Made by a program: the position numbers and the translations under genes. 64,000 bases of DNA from AP-15 sp963755435. Lineage in GTDB: Bacteria; Pseudomonadota; Alphaproteobacteria; ATCC43930; CGMCC-115725. Below the pieces are notes generated by a model. That model was not told the origin of the DNA, searched no databases, and saw only the letters and a list, made by a program, of their open reading frames with translations. Positions 42,613 to 51,572 of this stretch are shown here, one piece after another; position 1 is the first letter of the stretch; each line of letters starts with the position of its first letter. Location: contig CAVWJX010000002.1 in the NCBI GenBank assembly GCA_963755435.1, positions 124,001 to 188,000 of the forward strand, written 5' to 3'.

Positions 42613-43475
42613 ACGACGACCTGCCGTCCGTTCTGATGCATTGCCTCGCCGCGCCGAGGCCGGGTCGCCAGCGCCGCACTGCGCAAAAAGATCGGCCCGA
42701 AGGCGCGGTCCTGGCGCAGCTCGACCCGGCCGTCGCGAGCGAGTTCGAGCACGGCGGCAAAGGTCGCGGCCAGCGCCGAACGGCGCAGCTGTTCGCTACC
42801 GCGCGCGTCCGGCAGAAACCGGCTCAACTCACTCCAATCAGGGACCCGGCCGAGATAGCGGGCGAACCGCTGCAGCGCCTCGCCCATCGAATGGAACTTC
42901 GAGGGCTCGATCGCCAGCACCGCAACGCTGCCGCGTTGACGGCCATCGCCATAGGCGCGCAGCAATTCGTAGAGATCCAGCTGCCAGACCGGGACCGTCA
43001 CCGTCGCCAGCCCCTCAGCTGCGCCGCGCAGGAAGATATCGCGGCCGAGCAGCGGTTGGGCCATCAGTCGGCGCCCGGCTATCTGCATCGCCTCGAGCAG
43101 CTTCAGGCGGTGTCCCAAGGCGGCGGCGAATTCCGCGGCATCCGGCTCGTCCGGCTGCTGCGGCTGCGGCAGCAGCAGACACGATTTCAGATAGGCGAGC
43201 CACGCCGCAACCACCAGGTAGTCGGCGGCGATCTCCAGGCGCAGCTCGCGCTGGCGTTCGATAAAGCCGAGATATTGGCCGGCCAGTTCGAGAATCGAGA
43301 TTTTCGCCAGATCGACCTTCTGCTCGCGGGCCAAGGACAGCAAGAGGTCGATCGGCCCCTCATAACCGTCGAGATCGAGCACCAGCTGCTCGGGCTCGGC
43401 GCGGTGCCCGTCCCGCTCCCACGCTGACCCTCCCGCGCTCGCGGGAAAGGGAATGCGACGGGGGGCGTCGCTCAT
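42609..43475 (-). CDS. scpA: segregation and condensation protein A
   Basis: A kleisin of 288 residues linking SMC heads. The core begins LDGYEGPIDLLLSLAREQKVDLAKISI and continues EIAADYLVVAAWLAYLKSCLLLP; the C-terminal winged helix ends near VELRQDRAFGPIFLR. The ATG at 43475 overlaps the M50 protease stop by four bases, giving coupled translation. The first 27 residues are poorly conserved and their DNA (GCTCGCGGGAAAGGG) resembles the type C repeat, suggesting that the gene start absorbed repeat sequence. Confidence 0.94.
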   Translation of the reverse strand: MSDAPRRIPFPASAGGSAWERDGHRAEPEQLVLDLDGYEGPIDLLLSLAREQKVDLAKISILELAGQYLGFIERQRELRLEIAADYLVVAAWLAYLKSCLLLPQPQQPDEPDAAEFAAALGHRLKLLEAMQIAGRRLMAQPLLGRDIFLRGAAEGLATVTVPVWQLDLYELLRAYGDGRQRGSVAVLAIEPSKFHSMGEALQRFARYLGRVPDWSELSRFLPDARGSEQLRRSALAATFAAVLELARDGRVELRQDRAFGPIFLRSAALATRPRRGEAMHQNGRQVVV

Positions 43476-44173
43476 CCGGCCTGCCCGGTAATCGACAGCA
43501 CAAAGTCGATGAGGGCCTGGGTCGGCACCCCGATCACATAGGCGAGGATGTTGAGGTTGAGGCCGGTCCGCGCGCCGATCCACGGCAGCACGAACAGCAT
43601 CAGGAGCAGGATCGGGATGCCGTAGGGTTCGATCCGGGCGAGCCGATAGGCGAGCGCGCGCGGCAACAGTCCGACCGCGACCCGGCCGCCATCCAAAGGC
43701 GGCAACGGCAGCAGGTTGAATACGCAGAGCACGGCGTTGATCTGCAGGGAGTGAACGAGGTTGGCCGCGATCCACTCAGCCGGGCCCGGCGGAAACCAGC
43801 CGACACCGTAGAACAGCACCGACGAGGCGATCGCCAGCAGCACGTTGGTGCCGGGACCGGCCAGCGCCACCCATACCATGTCGCGGCGCGGGTTGTGCAG
43901 CCGGCCGAAATTGACCGGCACCGGCTTGGCATAGCCGAACAGGAAGCCGGAGGTCACGAACAGCAGCGCTGGCAATACGATCGTGCCGAATGGATCGATG
44001 TGGTTCAACGGGTTGAAGGTGACGCGCCGCATCCGCATGGCGGTGTCGTCGCCAAAACGCCAGGCGATAAAGCCGTGCGCCGCCTCGTGGAAGGTGACGG
44101 CGATGATGACCGGCAAGATCCAGGTGCTGGCCTGGTAGATCGCCGCCGCCCACGACGCCGGCAACGGCATCAT
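43472..44173 (-). CDS. site-2 protease family protein (peptidase M50)
   Basis: A membrane-embedded zinc protease of 233 residues with five or six hydrophobic segments. The HExxH motif is HEAAH near residue 29 in VTFHEAAHGFIAWRFGD, and the second ligand motif is NLLPLPPLDGGR near 145. It is of the small type without PDZ domain, commonly found beside scpA in Alphaproteobacteria. GGAGGGGCG lies before the ATGATG that overlaps the nagZ stop, so translation is coupled. The substrate is unknown. Confidence 0.92.
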   Translation of the reverse strand: MMPLPASWAAAIYQASTWILPVIIAVTFHEAAHGFIAWRFGDDTAMRMRRVTFNPLNHIDPFGTIVLPALLFVTSGFLFGYAKPVPVNFGRLHNPRRDMVWVALAGPGTNVLLAIASSVLFYGVGWFPPGPAEWIAANLVHSLQINAVLCVFNLLPLPPLDGGRVAVGLLPRALAYRLARIEPYGIPILLLMLFVLPWIGARTGLNLNILAYVIGVPTQALIDFVLSITGQAG

Positions 44174-45243
44174 CGCCCCTCCTCGAGCAGCGCGTCGAAA
44201 CGGCGCTCGGCTTCCTCGCGGTCGAAAGCGGGGGGCCGGCCGCGCGTCCCCGCGCTGCGCATTGCCTCGCTGCGGGCCAGCCGCGCCGCCGCCTCGGGAG
44301 AAACCGGGGTTGCCGCCGCGGCAATCTCCTCCATTTCGGCCGGGTCGCCATTGCAGTGCAGCACCAGGTCGCAGCCGGCATCGAGCGCCCGCCCTGCGCG
44401 CTCGCCGAGGCTCCCGCCCAGAGCGCGCATCGCCAGATCGTCCGAGATCAGCACGCCGCCGAAGCCGATCTCGCCGCGCACGATTTCGTCGATCACCCGC
44501 CGCGACAACGTCGCCGGCGCGAGGGGGTCGATCGCCCGATATATGATATGCGCGGTCATCGCCCACGGCATCGCCGCCAGCATGCGGAACGGCGCGAAAT
44601 CGGTGCGCGACAGCTCCTGGTGCCCGCTCTCGACCAGAGGGCAAGCGTAATGGCTGTCGACCCGGGCGCGCCCGTGGCCGGGGATATGCTTCAGGACCGG
44701 CAACACGCCGCCCGCGAGGAGCCCCTCGCACACGGCCCGGCCGAGGCGGGCGACGCGGTCGGGTTCGGTGCCGTAGGCGCGATCGCCGATTACCGGATCA
44801 GCGGCGGCGCTCGGCAGATCGAGCACCGGCAGGCAGGCGACGGTGAGCCCGAGCCGGGCCAGATCGTCGGCGATCAGTCGGGCGCCGAGCCGGGCCGCCT
44901 CGGCGGCGATCGGATCGGGCAGCGCGGCGATGCGCGCCGCCGCCGGGTAGCTGCGCCAGTAGGGTGGTCGCAGTCGGGCCACCCGTCCGCCCTCCTGGTC
45001 GATCAGCACCGGCGCCGACGGGCGCCCGATCGAGTCGCGCAATGCCTCGACCAGTGCGCGAACCTGAGCGGGGGACCGACAATTGCGCCGAAACAGGATG
45101 AACCCCGCCGGATCGGCCGCGGCAAAAAATCGGCGCTCGCCTGCGCTTAGCTCTTCGCCGGCGCAACCGAAGATCGCCGCGAGGGGGGTTTGTTCGGATG
45201 GCGGGTCTAGCAAGGCGATCTTTTCTCGGTCACGGGTCGGCAC
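44170..45243 (-). CDS. nagZ: beta-N-acetylhexosaminidase NagZ
   Basis: A family 3 glycoside hydrolase of about 357 residues. It removes GlcNAc from anhydro-muropeptides in the cytoplasm during peptidoglycan recycling. Motifs are LIDQEGGRVARLRPP, PVLKHIPGHGRARVDSHYACP with the catalytic His loop, and GVLISDDLAM, whose Asp is the nucleophile. The GTG at 45243 is used; the first 20 residues are not typical, so a start a little downstream is possible. It fits the nearby murein enzymes in function. Confidence 0.93.
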   Translation of the reverse strand: MPTRDREKIALLDPPSEQTPLAAIFGCAGEELSAGERRFFAAADPAGFILFRRNCRSPAQVRALVEALRDSIGRPSAPVLIDQEGGRVARLRPPYWRSYPAAARIAALPDPIAAEAARLGARLIADDLARLGLTVACLPVLDLPSAAADPVIGDRAYGTEPDRVARLGRAVCEGLLAGGVLPVLKHIPGHGRARVDSHYACPLVESGHQELSRTDFAPFRMLAAMPWAMTAHIIYRAIDPLAPATLSRRVIDEIVRGEIGFGGVLISDDLAMRALGGSLGERAGRALDAGCDLVLHCNGDPAEMEEIAAAATPVSPEAAARLARSEAMRSAGTRGRPPAFDREEAERRFDALLEEGR

Positions 45244-45252
45244 CTCGAGATT

Positions 45253-45341
45253 GCGTCATCCCCGGCTGGCGCCGGGCGGAATGCGGCGGCGCCGACGGCA
45301 CGGCTAAACATGGATTGCCGCGGCAGTCCCGGCAATGACGC
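45253..45341. repeat. intergenic repeat, type D
   Basis: A repeat-like element between the SPOR-protein gene and nagZ. It opens GCGTCATCCCCGGCTGGCGC and ends GCAGTCCCGGCAATGACGC, with the outer CGTCATxCC / GGxAATGACG arms inverted. The terminal GTCAT/ATGAC signature is shared with types B and C. Confidence 0.55.
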
Positions 45342-45410
45342 CCGTCAGGTCGACGGCCGGGCGGCTGGAGGAGAGGAGGTGCCGCGCTGTGAGCTGCAAG
45401 GACCGCCGGC

Positions 45411-46223
45411 TCAGCGGACGATGATGCAGCCCAGATGCCGCTGCCGCAGTTCGCCGCAAAGCCGCTCGGCGATTGCCGCATCCGCGACCGGCCCGGTTTC
45501 GATCCGATAATAGACACCCTTCTCACCGAGATCGGCCCGAACCGCCACCGCAGTCAAATGGCCGAGCAGATCGGGGTTGGTCCGCTTGAGGCGATCCCAC
45601 TCGGCGCGCGCCACGCCGGCGCTGCGCACCGCGCCGAGTTGGAGCCGCAGCCCGCCGGCCGCTTGCAACTCCGGTCTGACCGATTGCGGCCGGGCTTGCT
45701 GCGCCGGTGGACCCGGCCGCAGATTTGCCCTCGAATGGACGGCCGACAATTCGGGCCGCGCGGCGTCGGCCGGCTGCGCCGGGCCGGACCCGGTTGCTGC
45801 CGTGGGCGGGGCCGCCGCAGCCGGGGTTTGCGGTACCGGCGCCGCGGGCGGCGCGAGCGGGAGCGCCATCGGCTGCTCCGGCGGCGGCAGCAAATGCTCG
45901 ACTTCCGGCCGGCCCTGGCCCTCGCTGTAGATCAGCATGTTGCGGTCCGGAACGTGCATCCCGCCGGGTTCGGCAGGCCTGACCTTGATCGGCTGCGCAT
46001 CGGCGCGGATCAGCGGGATGGCGCCATTGTCGCCGCTCCCGCCCGCGTGCCGCGCGCCCTCGAAATAGGCAAACCACAGCCCACCGGCAAATACGACCAT
46101 GACGATGAGCGCGCCGAGGACCCGTAGCACCGGCCGCGCCGCCGGCGCAGGTTGCTCGTCATGCGGTTCGACATAGAGCCCGGTCCGCTCGTCGGGATCG
46201 ATCTGCCCAAGATTGTAGGACAT
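45411..46223 (-). CDS. SPOR domain-containing membrane protein
   Basis: A 270-residue bitopic inner-membrane protein. Residues 1-32 are cytoplasmic, one transmembrane helix follows (VLGALIVMVVFAGGLWFAYF), then a Pro/Ala-rich periplasmic linker, and a C-terminal SPOR domain (LQLGAVRSAGVARAEWDRL to the end RLCGELRQRHLGCIIVR). SPOR domains bind glycan strands stripped of peptides at the division site. It starts 2 bases after the argS stop, with GAGGAGATG inside argS as ribosome binding site. argS followed by a SPOR gene is a usual alphaproteobacterial order. Confidence 0.9.
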   Translation of the reverse strand: MSYNLGQIDPDERTGLYVEPHDEQPAPAARPVLRVLGALIVMVVFAGGLWFAYFEGARHAGGSGDNGAIPLIRADAQPIKVRPAEPGGMHVPDRNMLIYSEGQGRPEVEHLLPPPEQPMALPLAPPAAPVPQTPAAAAPPTAATGSGPAQPADAARPELSAVHSRANLRPGPPAQQARPQSVRPELQAAGGLRLQLGAVRSAGVARAEWDRLKRTNPDLLGHLTAVAVRADLGEKGVYYRIETGPVADAAIAERLCGELRQRHLGCIIVR

Positions 46224-46225
46224 CG

Positions 46226-48005
46226 CTACATCTCCTCGACCGGCGTCACGCCGATCAGGGCGAGGCCGGAGGCGATGACCAGGGCGACGCCGCGGATCAG
46301 AGCGAGACGAGCGCTGGTCAGCGCCGGGTCGGAGGCCAGAATAAACCGCAACGTGGCCTCGTCCCGGCCCTTGTTCCACAGCATGTGGAATTGCGCCGCA
46401 ACCTCTTGCAGATAAAACGCAACCCGGTGCGGCTCGTGGGCCTCGGCGGCGCTCTCGATGAGCCGCGGCCAGGCCGCAAGCTGGCGAATCAGCGCGAGCT
46501 CGGCCGGATCGGCGAGCCGGTCGAGCGGCGCCCGGGTCAGCGCGAGATCGGACAGATCGGCATCCGGAAACTCGGCGATCGCGTGGCGCATCACCGAGGC
46601 GGCGCGGGCATGGGCGTATTGCACGTAGAAGACCGGGTTGTCCTTCGACTGCTCGGTCACCTTGGCGAAGTCGAAATCGAGCGCCTGGTCGTTGCGGCGG
46701 GTCAACATCATGAAACGGAACACGTCCTTGCCGACCTCGTCGATCACCTCGCGCAAGGTGACGAAGGTCCCGGCCCGCTTCGACATCCGCACCGGAGCGC
46801 CTTTGTCAAACAGGCTGACAAGCTGGCACAGCTTGACGTCGAGGGTGGCGGCCCCGTCGGTCGTCGCCGCGACCGCGGCCTGCATGCGTTTGACATAGCC
46901 GCCGTGATCGGCGCCCCAGACATCGATCATGGAGGCGAAGCCGCGGCGAAACTTGTCGCGGTGGTAGGCGATGTCGGCCGCGAAATAGGTCCACGACCCA
47001 TCCGATTTCCTCAGCGGCCGGTCGACATCGTCGCCGAACCGGGTGGCGCGGAACAGGGTTTGCGGCCGCGGCTCCCAGTCCTCCGGCAGCTTGCCCTTGG
47101 GTGGTTCCAAAATGCCGGTGTAGATCAGATCGCGTTGTTCCAGCGCGCGCAGGCAATCGTCGATCGCGCCGGCTTCAACCAGCGCCCGCTCCGAGACGAA
47201 GCGGTCATGGTGCAGGCCGAGTGCCGCCAGATCTTCGCGGATCAGCGCCATCATCCGTGCCACGGCAAAGTCGCGCACCGGCCCCAGCCACTCGTGTTCG
47301 GGTCGGTCGAGCCATTGCTTCCCGTCTCGCGCGGCCAACTCCCGGCCGGTCTCGATCAGATACTCGCCCGGATAGAACCCGTCCGGGATCAACTCGACCG
47401 TCTCGCCCAACGCCTCGCGGTAGCGCAGATGGGTCGAGCGGGCCAGCACGTCGACCTGCGCACCAGCGTCGTTGACGTAGTACTCGCGCTCGACCCGAAA
47501 CCCGGCCTTGGCGAGAAGCGAGGCCAACGCGTCGCCGACGACGGCGCCGCGGCCGTGGCCGACATGCAACGGCCCAGTTGGGTTGGCCGAAACATACTCG
47601 ACATTGATCCGGGCGCGGCCGCCCATAGCCGAACCGCCGAAGGCGATGCCCGCGCGCAGGATTGCACGAAGCTGCGCGTGCCAAACCTCCGGGGTCAGCC
47701 GCATATTCAGAAAGCCCGGCCGCGCCGCGATCGCGGTGATGCCAGTGCCACGATAGTCTCCGGTGGCCAGCTCGCGGCCGCCGATCGCAGTGCCGATACG
47801 CTCGGCCAAGACCATCGGGTTTTCCCGGACCGCGCCGGCCAGCACCATCGCCGCGTTGGTTGCAAGGTCGCCATGGGCCCGATCACGCGGCGGCTCGACC
47901 GCTAACCCGCGACAGATCGAGCCCCGGCGGCAGCGCCCCCTGCCCGGCAAGATCATCGATCGCGGCCAGCACCAGGCGGCGAACGTCATCGAAGATGTTT
48001 GTCAT
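46226..48005 (-). CDS. argS: arginine-tRNA ligase, frame broken by one base near the start
   Basis: A class I synthetase that charges tRNA-Arg. The start TNIFDDVRRLVLAAIDDL lies at 48005 with the dgt stop just upstream. The frame runs to LDLSRV and then must shift to continue AVEPPRDRAHGDLATNAAM. One extra base, most simply the A read on the minus strand at 47903, explains the break. Everything after it is intact: NPTGPLHVGHGRGAVVGD (HIGH region), YVNDAGAQV, RMSKRAGTFVTL in the KMSKS position, and the DALR anticodon domain. Since argS is essential and normally single-copy, a base-call error is likely; real decay would require another argS. Confidence 0.9.
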
Positions 48006-48016
48006 CGGCCGATGGC

Positions 48017-49195
48017 TCACGTCGGGGCATAGGTGTCGAACAGCCGGTGATGCTCGTCGAGGGCGAAGCGGTCGGTCATCCCGGCGAGGTAATCGGCGGC
48101 GACGCGCGCGGTCTGCGGATCGTCCGGGGCGGAAGCCAGGGCCCGCCATTCGCCCGGCAGACATTCCGGCTCGGCGAGGTAGTGCGCGAACAGGTCGCGG
48201 ACGACGCGGCGCGCCTTGGAGCTCATCCGGTTGACCCGGTAGTGGCGGTACATCCGCTCGAACAGAAATTCCTTGAGCGCCCGGTCGTGCCGGCGCATCT
48301 CGGCGGAGAAGGCGGCAACTGGTGTTTTTAGCGCGCGCACCGCGGCAGCCGACCCGACCCGGTTCGCAGCCAGCCGCCGGCGCGTCTCGCCGATCAGATC
48401 GCCGACCATCCGGTCGATCACCCGGCGGATCGATTCGTGGATCAGGCGCGGCTCCTCGATCCCCGGATACCGCGCGGCGACCTCGCCAAACACCGGGCCG
48501 ACCAGCGGCACCTCGGCCAAGTCGGCGACCGCGAACAGTCCGGCGCGCAGCCCGTCATCGATGTCGTGGTTGTTGTAGGCGATATCGTCGGCCAGCGCGG
48601 CAACCTGGGCCTCGGCGCCGGCGAAGGTGTCGAGCGCCAGCGGGTGGCGGCGGTCGTATTCGGCGATCGACGGCGGCACCGGACGGTCAATGCCGGGCCC
48701 GCACAGCGGGCCATTGTGCTTGACGATGCCTTCCAGCGTCTCCCAGGTCAGGTTCAGCCCGTCGAATTCGGCGTAGCGGCGTTCGAGCCGGGTCAGGATG
48801 CGCAGGGTCTGCTCGTTGTGGGAAAACCCGCCAAACCGCGCCATCTCGGCGTTGAGCGCCTCTTCGCCGGCATGGCCGAAGGGGGTGTGGCCGAGATCGT
48901 GGGCGAGTGCCAGCGTTTCGGCCAGGTCCTCGTCGAGGCCGAGGGCGCGGCTGATGGTGCGCGCGATCTGCGCCACTTCGAGGCTGTGGGTCAGCCGGGT
49001 GCGATAGTGATCGCCCTCGTGATAGACGAAGACCTGGGTCTTGTGGGTCAGCCGGCGGAACGCGGTCGAATGGATGATCCGGTCGCGGTCGCGCTGATAA
49101 GGAGAGCGCATCCCATGCTCGGGCTCCGGATGGAGCCGCCCGCGGGATTCCTGTGGCTTCGAGGCATAGGCTGCGACACCGACCGAGGGAACCAT
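48017..49195 (-). CDS. dgt: deoxyguanosinetriphosphate triphosphohydrolase-like protein
   Basis: An HD-domain dNTP triphosphohydrolase of 392 residues that cleaves dNTPs to deoxynucleoside and triphosphate. Motifs are DRIIHSTAFRRLTHKTQVF, RTRLTHSLEVAQIARTI (first His), LAHDLGHTPFGHAGE (HD pair) and ADDIAYNNHDIDDGLRAG (late Asp). AGAGAGAAGC precedes the ATG. It is directly upstream of argS, with 11 bases between them, the common order in the class. Confidence 0.93.
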   Translation of the reverse strand: MVPSVGVAAYASKPQESRGRLHPEPEHGMRSPYQRDRDRIIHSTAFRRLTHKTQVFVYHEGDHYRTRLTHSLEVAQIARTISRALGLDEDLAETLALAHDLGHTPFGHAGEEALNAEMARFGGFSHNEQTLRILTRLERRYAEFDGLNLTWETLEGIVKHNGPLCGPGIDRPVPPSIAEYDRRHPLALDTFAGAEAQVAALADDIAYNNHDIDDGLRAGLFAVADLAEVPLVGPVFGEVAARYPGIEEPRLIHESIRRVIDRMVGDLIGETRRRLAANRVGSAAAVRALKTPVAAFSAEMRRHDRALKEFLFERMYRHYRVNRMSSKARRVVRDLFAHYLAEPECLPGEWRALASAPDDPQTARVAADYLAGMTDRFALDEHHRLFDTYAPT

Positions 49196-49337
49196 GCTTC
49201 TCTCTTACGCCGCGGCCAGGCCCGCCGTCCATTCCGTCGGGCAAATGGCGCACAGCGTTGCCAAATGGCGCGCGCGGCCGCCATACTCGGCAGCAATGCT
49301 CAATTGAAGAGCGGCGTCCAGGCGGAGGAGCCAGCCG

Positions 49338-50174
49338 ATGGAATACACGATCACGCCCTTGACCCGGCACACCGGGGCTGAGGTTCGCGGCCTCGACCTC
49401 AATCGCGGCGTCGATGCCGAAACCCGCGGCGCGCTGAACCGGGCCTTTGCCGACCACCACGTGCTGGTGATCCGCGACCAGGAATTCGCTCCACCGCAAT
49501 TCATCGCCGCCGCCCAGGTGTTCGGCGAACTGTTTCAGCACGACAAGCGCGAAATGCATGTGCCGGGCTATCCGCAGATCTACTACGTCTCGAACGAGCA
49601 GACCGTGCCCGGCAAGCGCTACATCTCGGGCGAGACCTTTCACACCGACCATTCCAATCATCCGACCCCGCCCAAGGCGACGATGCTGTTTCCGGTATCG
49701 TTGCCGAAGAGCGGCGGCGACACCCAGTACATCAACATGCACGCGGCCTATGATGATCTGCCCGATGCGACCAGGGAACGGATCGACGGGCTCAAGGCGG
49801 TGCATGTCTATCTGAGCAAATACAGCCCGCGCGAATTGCGGCCATTGAGCGAGGACAGCGCCCGCCAGGTGCCGCCGCCGGGGGTGCACCCGCTGGTCCG
49901 CACCCACCCCGAAAACGGCCGCAAGGCGCTCTACCTGAACCCGGTGCGGATCGAAGCGATCGAGGGCATGGAAGACCGCGAGGCGCTCGATTTGGTCGCC
50001 GGACTGATGGCGCATGCGACCCAGCCGAAATACGAATACCGTCACCAGTGGCGCTACGGCGACTTCGTGATCTGGGACAACCGCAGCGTCATCCACAAGG
50101 CCAATCCCGATTACGACATGAACGAGCGGCGGTATCTCTATCGCCTGATGCTGAAAGGCGAGACGCCGGTCTGA
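49338..50174 (+). CDS. TauD/TfdA family Fe(II)/2-oxoglutarate dioxygenase
   Basis: A 278-residue non-haem iron dioxygenase. The facial triad fits His102 and Asp104 (ETFHTDHSN) and His253 (RSVIHKANP), with Arg264 or Arg269 (NERRYLYRL) to bind 2-oxoglutarate. The beginning ITPLTRHTGAEVRGLDLNR is typical. Family members hydroxylate taurine, 2,4-D, alkyl sulfates or other small acids; no substrate can be named. An FAH-family gene follows after 28 bases, so the two probably act in one catabolic route. Confidence 0.9.
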   Translation: MEYTITPLTRHTGAEVRGLDLNRGVDAETRGALNRAFADHHVLVIRDQEFAPPQFIAAAQVFGELFQHDKREMHVPGYPQIYYVSNEQTVPGKRYISGETFHTDHSNHPTPPKATMLFPVSLPKSGGDTQYINMHAAYDDLPDATRERIDGLKAVHVYLSKYSPRELRPLSEDSARQVPPPGVHPLVRTHPENGRKALYLNPVRIEAIEGMEDREALDLVAGLMAHATQPKYEYRHQWRYGDFVIWDNRSVIHKANPDYDMNERRYLYRLMLKGETPV

Positions 50175-50202
50175 ACTCAACCGGGCGGGAGGAGACGAGA
50201 TC

Positions 50203-50988
50203 ATGCGGTGGATACGCTTCGAGACCAACGGTCGCGCGGCCTACGGCATCGTCGACGGCGATACGGTGACCGAAGTCAAAGGCGACCCGTTTGGCGGCTA
50301 CGAAAAGACCCAGACCCGCCACAAATATTCGTCGCTCAAATTGCTGGTGCCGGTCGAGCCGCGCACCTTCTATTGCGCCGGGCTCAATTATGCCGAGCAC
50401 GTGATCGAGGCGGCGAGGAAGCGCGGCCAGGAGCCGAATTTGCCGAAAGCCGCCGATATCGGCTATCGCGCCAACAACGCGCTGGTGGCGCATGGCGAGA
50501 ACATTGTCATCCCCAAGGACGCGACCGAGCGCTGCCAATACGAAGGCGAACTGGTCGCGGTGATCGGCAAGAAGGCGAGGCATCTGTCCGAGCAGGATGC
50601 GCTTTCCTGCGTCCTCGGCTGGACCATCGGCAACGATTTCAGCGAGCGCACCTGGCAGGCCGGCGACCGCACCCTGTGGCGGGCCAAGAACGCCGACACC
50701 TTCAAGCCGATGGGGCCGTGGATCGAAACCGATTTCGACCTCGCCGCGGCGCACACGATCATCCGCGTCAACGGCGACGAGAAGATCCGCTTCAAGACCG
50801 ACCATATGCTGTTCGGCCCGGCGACATTTATCAGCCGCATGTCGCAATACATGACGCTCTACCCGGGTGACGTCGTCTGGATGGGCACCGAGGGCGCGCC
50901 CGAAAACGTCAAGCACGGCGACACGATCGATATCGAAATCACCGGCATCGGCACTTTGAGCAACCCGGTGGTGCGCGAAGGGATGTAG
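50203..50988 (+). CDS. fumarylacetoacetate hydrolase family protein
   Basis: A 261-residue FAH-fold enzyme. Metal ligands fit the ExE and D of YEGELVAVIGKKARH and IGNDFSERTWQ, and the ring loop ends FKPMGPWIETD. The C-terminal GDVVWMGTEGAPENVKHGD block is also standard. Members hydrolyse or decarboxylate ring-fission acids such as 2-hydroxyhepta-diene-dioate or acylpyruvates. It is co-directional with the TauD-type gene, preceded by GGGAGGAGACGAGATC. Confidence 0.91.
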   Translation: MRWIRFETNGRAAYGIVDGDTVTEVKGDPFGGYEKTQTRHKYSSLKLLVPVEPRTFYCAGLNYAEHVIEAARKRGQEPNLPKAADIGYRANNALVAHGENIVIPKDATERCQYEGELVAVIGKKARHLSEQDALSCVLGWTIGNDFSERTWQAGDRTLWRAKNADTFKPMGPWIETDFDLAAAHTIIRVNGDEKIRFKTDHMLFGPATFISRMSQYMTLYPGDVVWMGTEGAPENVKHGDTIDIEITGIGTLSNPVVREGM

Positions 50989-51017
50989 CGCCGGCGCCGG
51001 CAGCAATGCCGAGGGGG

Positions 51018-51572
51018 TCAGAGTTCGACCATTTGGCGTTTGAGCCCCTTGGCGACGGCTTCGGCGCGGCAGCTGGCGCCAAGCTTGCGGAACAGTTGCT
51101 CGAGGTGGAACTTGACGGTGTGCGGCGAGATGCCGAGCCGCCGGGCGATCGCCTTGTTGCTCATCCCTTGGGCGAGTGCCGTCAATACCTCGATCTCGCG
51201 CGCAGTCGGCGCCGGCAGTCCCTCGTCCGGCAGCGGCGCAAACCGGGGTTCGGGAAATAGCGCGAGCGGCCGGACCGCAAGCCCGGCGATGACGGCGCGC
51301 AACGCCGCGTCGAGCTGGGCCGGCCCGGCCGCCGCCGGCAGCAGCCCGGCGAAATCGCCCTCGGCGCAGCCAAGGCCGACAATCGGCGCGCCGGGCAGCG
51401 GTTCGGCCGAGCCGTCGGTCAAGACCGCGTCGCCGGCCTCGGTCGCGTCCACGACCTGATGCCCAGCCGCGGTCGCGAGCGCCGCCAGCCGTGCCGCAAT
51501 TGCCGGCTCCGCGGCCACGATGGCGATGCGCAGTGGCCGCGGCGAGGGGACGGCCGCGGCGAGCGCGCTCAT
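51018..51572 (-). CDS. LuxR-type DNA-binding regulator with degenerate receiver
   Basis: A 184-residue protein. Residues 14-100 look like a response-regulator receiver fold (LRIAIVAAEPAIAARLAALA), but the phosphoacceptor Asp region reads AVLTDGSAEPLPG without the normal hydrophobic-Asp pattern, and no clear acidic pair precedes it. Residues 122-178 form a LuxR/NarL helix-turn-helix (TAREIEVLTALAQGMSNKAI, then RLGISPHTVKFHLEQLFRKL). It overlaps the stop of the HtrA-like gene by four bases, so the two are translated together and probably work together. Confidence 0.85.
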   Translation of the reverse strand: MSALAAAVPSPRPLRIAIVAAEPAIAARLAALATAAGHQVVDATEAGDAVLTDGSAEPLPGAPIVGLGCAEGDFAGLLPAAAGPAQLDAALRAVIAGLAVRPLALFPEPRFAPLPDEGLPAPTAREIEVLTALAQGMSNKAIARRLGISPHTVKFHLEQLFRKLGASCRAEAVAKGLKRQMVEL

